Of a DNA stretch of 19,052 bases, positions 15,040 to 19,052 are shown piece after piece; positions within the stretch are counted from its first letter, which is position 1, and the number at the start of each line of letters is the position of its first letter. The DNA lies in the NCBI GenBank assembly GCA_934718145.1, contig CAKUZC010000010.1:1-19052 (forward strand), written 5' to 3'. The notes beneath the pieces are model-generated. The model ran no database searches. It worked only from the letters and a program-made list of their open reading frames with translations, and was not told the DNA's origin. The position numbers and the translations under genes were made by a program. Source of the DNA: an uncultured Eubacteriales bacterium (GTDB lineage: Bacteria; Bacillota; Clostridia; Oscillospirales; Acutalibacteraceae).

Positions 15040-17106
15040 ATGTTTAAATTTTCGCTAAAATGGCTTAGAGATTACTGTGGAAAAGATATTTCGTTTGATG
15101 AGATTATAAAAAAACTTAGAATCCAAGGATTTGAATTTCAAGGGAGCCAGGAAATAAATGACGACGTTGTAACTGCAATAGAAGTTAAAGCAAATAGACC
15201 GGATATGCTTTCTCACATAGGAATTGCACGTGAAATAAGAGCTTTTGACGGCTTGAATATACCTTCTGTTCCAAAGACTTCAGTTAAACCAAACAATGAT
15301 TTATTTCCATTAAAAATTAAAGTAAATGGAGATGTTTGTAAGAGATTTTCTGCCGTAAAATTGAGCGATATAGATTCTTCTGTCAGAACTCCGGCGTATA
15401 TTTCCGAACGTCTTGAGGTTATGGGAATTAATTCTATAAATGCAGTAGTTGATATATGCAATTATGTCATGATTGATTTAGGTCAACCGATGCACTGTTA
15501 TGATTTTGATAAATTGACAAAAAAAGAATTAACTGTTGATAAACTTGAAGACAATCGAACTGTAATTACCTTTTCAGGTGAAGAAGCAAAATTAAAACCT
15601 GGTGATATTGTTATTTCAGAGGGCAATGAAATAAAATGCGTTGCTGGAATAATAGGAACCGATTCTGCTGCCGTTTCGAAAAAAACACAAAATTTAATTT
15701 TGGAATCTGCTGTATTTGATGAAGTAAGCGTCCGACTTGCATCCAGAAGGCTTAAAATTTCGACTCCTTCATCATTCAGGTTTGAAAGAGGGGTTGATTC
15801 TAGAGCTTCATTTGATATTCTCTTTAAGTGCGCCGAAATGATTGTAGATGTTTGCGGTGGAAAAATTGAAGAAGGTGCATTTGATTTTTATACCTCGAAA
15901 GAGGAAAATGAATATTTAAACTTAAATATTAAACATAATAACAGTTTACTTGGAGTCGAGCTTAGTGAGAAACAAATAATTGATTGTTTAGAAAAATATA
16001 ATTTTAAATGTCTCAAAGAAACTGAAGGCATTTTGAAAGTAACCATTCCGAGTTATAGACTAGATGTAAAACAAGAAGTAGATTTAATTGAGGAAGTTGC
16101 TCGAATTTATGGTTATGACAACATTGAACCTGTAATGCCGACAATAAGGACTCAGTACAATAAGAATGATGTATGGGAAAAATCGGAGACGTTAAGGAAA
16201 ACTTTAATTGGGCTAGGGTTTAACGAAACGATTAATTACTCGTTCATTCCTCAAGATTCTATGGAACTATTTAAAATAAGTCCGAACGAATCTTTATATT
16301 CTGATATAATTCTCCAAAATCCGATTGCAGGAGCATATTCTCTTATGCGCCCGACTATGGTTTATTCACTTTTAAACTGTTTGGCGTATAATTATTCTAT
16401 CGGTAACAGTAATATTGGAATTTTTGAATTGGGAAAAGTGTATTTTAAAAATAGTGATTTTGAAACCGGATGTGAGGAAAAAGATATTTGTGCATTTATG
16501 ATGTCAGGAATAAGGATTCCTCGTGGATTTGGTTGCGAGAAGGATATAAAATACACTTATTATGACATGCTTAATATTCTCAAAGTAATTTTTGACGAAT
16601 TTGGACAGGAATTTGAACTTAAAGAAAATACTTTCAAATTTTGCGAAGAAGGCTCAAGTTACGATATACTTGTAAATAACAATCGTATAGGTTTTATCGG
16701 AGAAATAAATACAGGTATGTTAAAGAAAATAAATAATGTAAAACTTATAAAGGATAAAGTTTTTTATTGCGAATTTTACTTAAAAGGTATTTCCGAAAAA
16801 ATTAAAAAGATCAAATTTGAATCTAAATATCCTCCGGTGAAACGACTGTATAACTTGCTTCAAAAGAAAAATATTAAATCCGGTAAGGTAATAGATATTA
16901 TAAAATCTTCAGACGAAATTGTACAAGATGTCATTGTTAGGGACATTTATAGTGATAAGAATTTTTCTGAAAACGAACACGCCGTTTTGTATGAGGTCAA
17001 TTATTGCAGTAAGTATTCTACATTAACTTTTGAACAAATCGAAAATATAGAAAAGACGTTCCTTAAAGAGTTATCCGATAAATATGGCATGTCTCTTAAA
17101 TGTTAA
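15040..17106 (+). CDS. pheT: Phenylalanine-tRNA ligase beta subunit lacking the OB-fold tRNA-binding domain
   Basis: Structural, editing and tRNA-binding subunit of PheRS. The ATG at 15040 lies nine bases after the GGGGAGGG site (15023-15030); the TTG at 15031 is adjacent to that site and is rejected. The product is about 688 residues against the usual ~790-805. The difference is internal: after the N-terminal module (MFKFSLKWLRDYCGKDISF to about residue 45) the sequence goes straight to EVKANRPDMLSHIGIAREIR (about 48-67), which normally follows the ~110-residue OB-fold (EMAP-like) domain. The B3/B4 editing region (AVVDICNYVMIDLGQPMHCY, VAGIIG, SSFRFERGVD), the B5 domain and the B6/B7 core (EEVARIYGYDNIEP) remain. 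The C-terminal anticodon-binding FDX-ACB domain is present but divergent (PPVKRLYNLL where relatives have an R-R-D motif). The frame is open throughout, so this is a domain loss rather than a frameshift. Confidence 0.96.
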   Translation: MFKFSLKWLRDYCGKDISFDEIIKKLRIQGFEFQGSQEINDDVVTAIEVKANRPDMLSHIGIAREIRAFDGLNIPSVPKTSVKPNNDLFPLKIKVNGDVCKRFSAVKLSDIDSSVRTPAYISERLEVMGINSINAVVDICNYVMIDLGQPMHCYDFDKLTKKELTVDKLEDNRTVITFSGEEAKLKPGDIVISEGNEIKCVAGIIGTDSAAVSKKTQNLILESAVFDEVSVRLASRRLKISTPSSFRFERGVDSRASFDILFKCAEMIVDVCGGKIEEGAFDFYTSKEENEYLNLNIKHNNSLLGVELSEKQIIDCLEKYNFKCLKETEGILKVTIPSYRLDVKQEVDLIEEVARIYGYDNIEPVMPTIRTQYNKNDVWEKSETLRKTLIGLGFNETINYSFIPQDSMELFKISPNESLYSDIILQNPIAGAYSLMRPTMVYSLLNCLAYNYSIGNSNIGIFELGKVYFKNSDFETGCEEKDICAFMMSGIRIPRGFGCEKDIKYTYYDMLNILKVIFDEFGQEFELKENTFKFCEEGSSYDILVNNNRIGFIGEINTGMLKKINNVKLIKDKVFYCEFYLKGISEKIKKIKFESKYPPVKRLYNLLQKKNIKSGKVIDIIKSSDEIVQDVIVRDIYSDKNFSENEHAVLYEVNYCSKYSTLTFEQIENIEKTFLKELSDKYGMSLKC

Positions 17107-17114
17107 ATGTAAAG

Positions 17115-17150
17115 CTCATCGGCCTATGCTGGTGGGTTTTTTAATTTTTT
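17115..17150 (+). terminator. Intrinsic terminator of the metK-pheS-pheT operon
   Basis: CTCATCGGC (17115-17123) pairs with GCTGGTGGG (17128-17136), nine pairs including three wobbles, around the loop CTAT, followed at once by TTTTTT (17137-17142) and more T after AA. It begins nine bases after the pheT stop. Confidence 0.88.
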
Positions 17151-17239
17151 AAAATAAAACATTTACACGAGAAAATGGTATTGAATATAAATTATGAGCA
17201 TAGATTATAACGCTATTTAAGAGATAATGTATAGTCTTA

Positions 17240-17283
17240 CTACTAAATCGTAACTAATAATTTTAGCTATGCTTATTTAGTAG
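17240..17283. repeat. Inverted repeat upstream of the phospho-sugar mutase promoter
   Basis: CTACTAAAT (17240-17248) and ATTTAGTAG (17275-17283) are perfect inverted copies separated by 26 bases; extending outward gives 11 of 12 matches. It ends 13 bases before the candidate -35 box. It could be a regulator-binding site or a cruciform; there is no T-run for termination. The rest of 17151-17296 is AT-rich and shows nothing else I can support. Confidence 0.55.
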
Positions 17284-17296
17284 CAATTATAAATGT

Positions 17297-17325
17297 TTGA
17301 ATTAGTAAGTATTATGTGATAAAAT
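17297..17325 (+). promoter_or_regulatory. Promoter of the phospho-sugar mutase gene
   Basis: TTGAAT (17297-17302) and TAAAAT (17320-17325) are 17 bases apart, with TGA (17317-17319) as an extended -10. The predicted leader is about 40 bases and ends in the AAAGGA ribosome binding site at 17357-17362. Confidence 0.65.
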
Positions 17326-17370
17326 TCTTATTCGTATTGCATTTTAAGTATGTCAGAAAGGATTTTAAAA

Positions 17371-19052
17371 GTGGAAGAAGCAGAAAAATTATATAAATAT
17401 TGGTCTAGTAATGTTAAGGAGGATGGACTTTTAAAGGAACTTGAAGACATAAAGATGTGTCCGCAAGAAATAAATGAAAGATTTTATAAAAATTTAAATT
17501 TTGGTACAGCAGGTCTTAGGGGAATAATGGGAGCTGGTACCAATAGGATGAATATATATACCGTTAGAAAAGCGTCTCAAGGCTTGGCAAATTATCTTAA
17601 AAATATTTATATGAGTCCTAAAGTAGTGATTTCCTATGATTCAAGAAAAAATTCAAAATTATTTGCTTATGAGACAGCAAAAGTTATGGCAGGAAATAAT
17701 ATAAAATCATATATAACCAAAGAGATTCAACCAACTCCTTTTTTATCTTTCGCAGTAAGGAATCTTTCTGTTAGTGGAGGAATTATGATAACGGCAAGCC
17801 ATAATCCTCCTGAATACAATGGATATAAGTGTTATGGAAAAGACGGAGCACAATTGGGCGAAAGTGTTGCTTATGAAGTTTATAAAAAAATAGATGAGAT
17901 AGATGCTTTTAGAGATATCAAAATTGCCGAATTTGATAAAGCGATAAATAAAGGACTTATTTCGTTTGTAAACGATGAAATTTATAAGTCTTATTTGGAT
18001 TGTGTGATTAGTCAGAGAGTAAATGAATTTTCTCTTGAAGATTTAAAAGTTACGTATACTCCTTTAAATGGAGCGGGAAATTATTTTGTTCAAAAAGCAT
18101 TAAAAAAATGTGGCTTAAAAGAGTTACAGGTTGTTGGTTGTCAAGAATATCCGGATGAAAATTTTAAAACTTGTCCGTATCCAAATCCGGAGATATCCGA
18201 AACATATTTAGAAGCGAAAAAATTGGCTTATTTAAAAAATTCAGACATAATTTTAGCAACCGATCCGGATTCTGACAGAGTAGGAATTTGTGTCAAATAT
18301 AATAATGATTACAATTTATTGAGCGGAAATGAAATTGGAATATTGATTTGTGATTATTTGTTATCTCAGAAATCAAAGTTGGGAACGTTGTCTGAAAAAT
18401 CCATTATAATAAAAACTATAGTCAGCACGCTTATGGTAAACAAAATAGCTCGTGATTATGATTGCGAAGTGGTAGAGGTTTTGACAGGTTTTAAAAACAT
18501 AGCATCAGAAATTTTGAAGTTAGAAGACAGTAACAGAGAAAGAGATTTTTTGATTGGTTTTGAAGAAAGTAATGGGTATCTTATGGGAACTTATGTACGG
18601 GATAAGGATGCCGTTGCAGCTTCATTGTTGCTGTGCGAAATTTCTCTTTATTACAAGAAACTTGGAATGACTTTAATAGATGTCCTTGAAAATTTAAAAT
18701 TTAAATATGGATTTTTTAAAGAAAAAACTTTAAGTTATGAATTTAAAGATAAGGAAGGTGCTCAAAAAATAAAAAATATAATGGAAAATTTGAGAAATAG
18801 TTCTCAGAAATATTTTTTAAGTAAAAAATTAAGAACAGTTGAAGATTATTTAAATTCAAAAGTATTTAATGTTGAAGATAATTCTTCAGTTAAAAAAGAA
18901 TTGCCGCTGTCTGATGTACTTGTTTTTTGTTTTGATGAAAGTAATAAAATTGTCGTTAGGCCTTCAGGTACAGAACCTAAAATTAAGTTTTATTTGATGG
19001 TGAAAAAAGATAGTGAAGAGGAAGCAGATTCAGAAATTGAACGTTGGAAAGT
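17371..19052 (+). CDS. pgcA: Phospho-sugar mutase (alpha-phosphoglucomutase/phosphomannomutase family), 3' end cut by the window
   Basis: Interconverts hexose 1- and 6-phosphates through a phosphoserine enzyme, supplying glucose-1-phosphate for glycolipid, wall polymer or glycogen synthesis. The start is GTG (17371), eight bases after AAAGGA; 560 complete codons are visible and the frame is open to the edge. All four active-site loops are present: catalytic phosphoserine loop TASHNPPEYNGYK (141-153, Ser 143), metal-binding ATDPDSDRVG (296-305), sugar-binding GFEESNGY (396-403) and phosphate-binding RPSGTEPKIKFY (530-541). An N-terminal FGTAGLRG motif (44-51) is also typical. Bacillus PgcA-type enzymes are about 565-580 residues, so only some 10-20 residues are missing. 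Glucose versus mannose specificity cannot be read from sequence; the symbol follows the closest family type. Monocistronic as far as visible. Confidence 0.95.
   Translation, partial: MEEAEKLYKYWSSNVKEDGLLKELEDIKMCPQEINERFYKNLNFGTAGLRGIMGAGTNRMNIYTVRKASQGLANYLKNIYMSPKVVISYDSRKNSKLFAYETAKVMAGNNIKSYITKEIQPTPFLSFAVRNLSVSGGIMITASHNPPEYNGYKCYGKDGAQLGESVAYEVYKKIDEIDAFRDIKIAEFDKAINKGLISFVNDEIYKSYLDCVISQRVNEFSLEDLKVTYTPLNGAGNYFVQKALKKCGLKELQVVGCQEYPDENFKTCPYPNPEISETYLEAKKLAYLKNSDIILATDPDSDRVGICVKYNNDYNLLSGNEIGILICDYLLSQKSKLGTLSEKSIIIKTIVSTLMVNKIARDYDCEVVEVLTGFKNIASEILKLEDSNRERDFLIGFEESNGYLMGTYVRDKDAVAASLLLCEISLYYKKLGMTLIDVLENLKFKYGFFKEKTLSYEFKDKEGAQKIKNIMENLRNSSQKYFLSKKLRTVEDYLNSKVFNVEDNSSVKKELPLSDVLVFCFDESNKIVVRPSGTEPKIKFYLMVKKDSEEEADSEIERWK

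Noticed and set aside
1..19052. tRNA, rRNA, insertion sequences, phage integrase or att sites
   Set aside because: No cloverleaf, transposase or integrase motif, or flanking direct repeat was found by reading; the 16S-like 14-mer in the tuf leader is far too short to be an rRNA gene.

Overview
The window looks like the chromosome of an AT-rich Gram-positive bacterium of the Clostridia. The basis is the Firmicutes-style S12 and PheS sequences, strong AGGAGG-type ribosome binding sites with frequent GTG/TTG starts, a class B penicillin-binding protein with C-terminal PASTA domains beside MraY and FtsW, and SigA-like promoters. Unusual gene order, a shortened PheT and three proteins I cannot place suggest a rearranged, possibly host-associated and streamlined lineage. 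That lifestyle is inference only; the sequence does not name the species.

Layout. Positions 1-4495 (minus strand) hold a reduced cell-wall/division cluster: a PASTA class B PBP, then mraY, then ftsW (running off the left edge). The murE, murF and murD genes that usually lie among these are absent here. A divergent, AT-rich promoter region (4496-4739) separates it from a rightward 551-residue protein of unknown function (4740-6395). Next comes the str cluster, rpsL-rpsG-fusA-tuf (6415-11209), with a strong promoter just behind the unknown gene, leader hairpins, an apparent separate promoter and structured leader for tuf, and a classic terminator after tuf.

Positions 11219-12579 (minus strand) are a compact two-gene operon of unknown function. 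It has a perfect-consensus promoter, a short repeat-bearing soluble protein, a protein with a single membrane segment near its C-terminus, and its own terminator back to back with that of tuf. Then metK-pheS-pheT (12711-17150) form a rightward operon ending in a strong terminator. The last gene is a nearly complete phospho-sugar mutase (17371 to the right edge).

Functionally, most of the window is core machinery: peptidoglycan precursor synthesis and septal wall polymerisation, translation (S12, S7, EF-G, EF-Tu, PheRS), S-adenosylmethionine supply and hexose-phosphate interconversion. The three unknown genes, and the PheT that lacks its OB-fold tRNA-binding domain, are the parts most worth following up.
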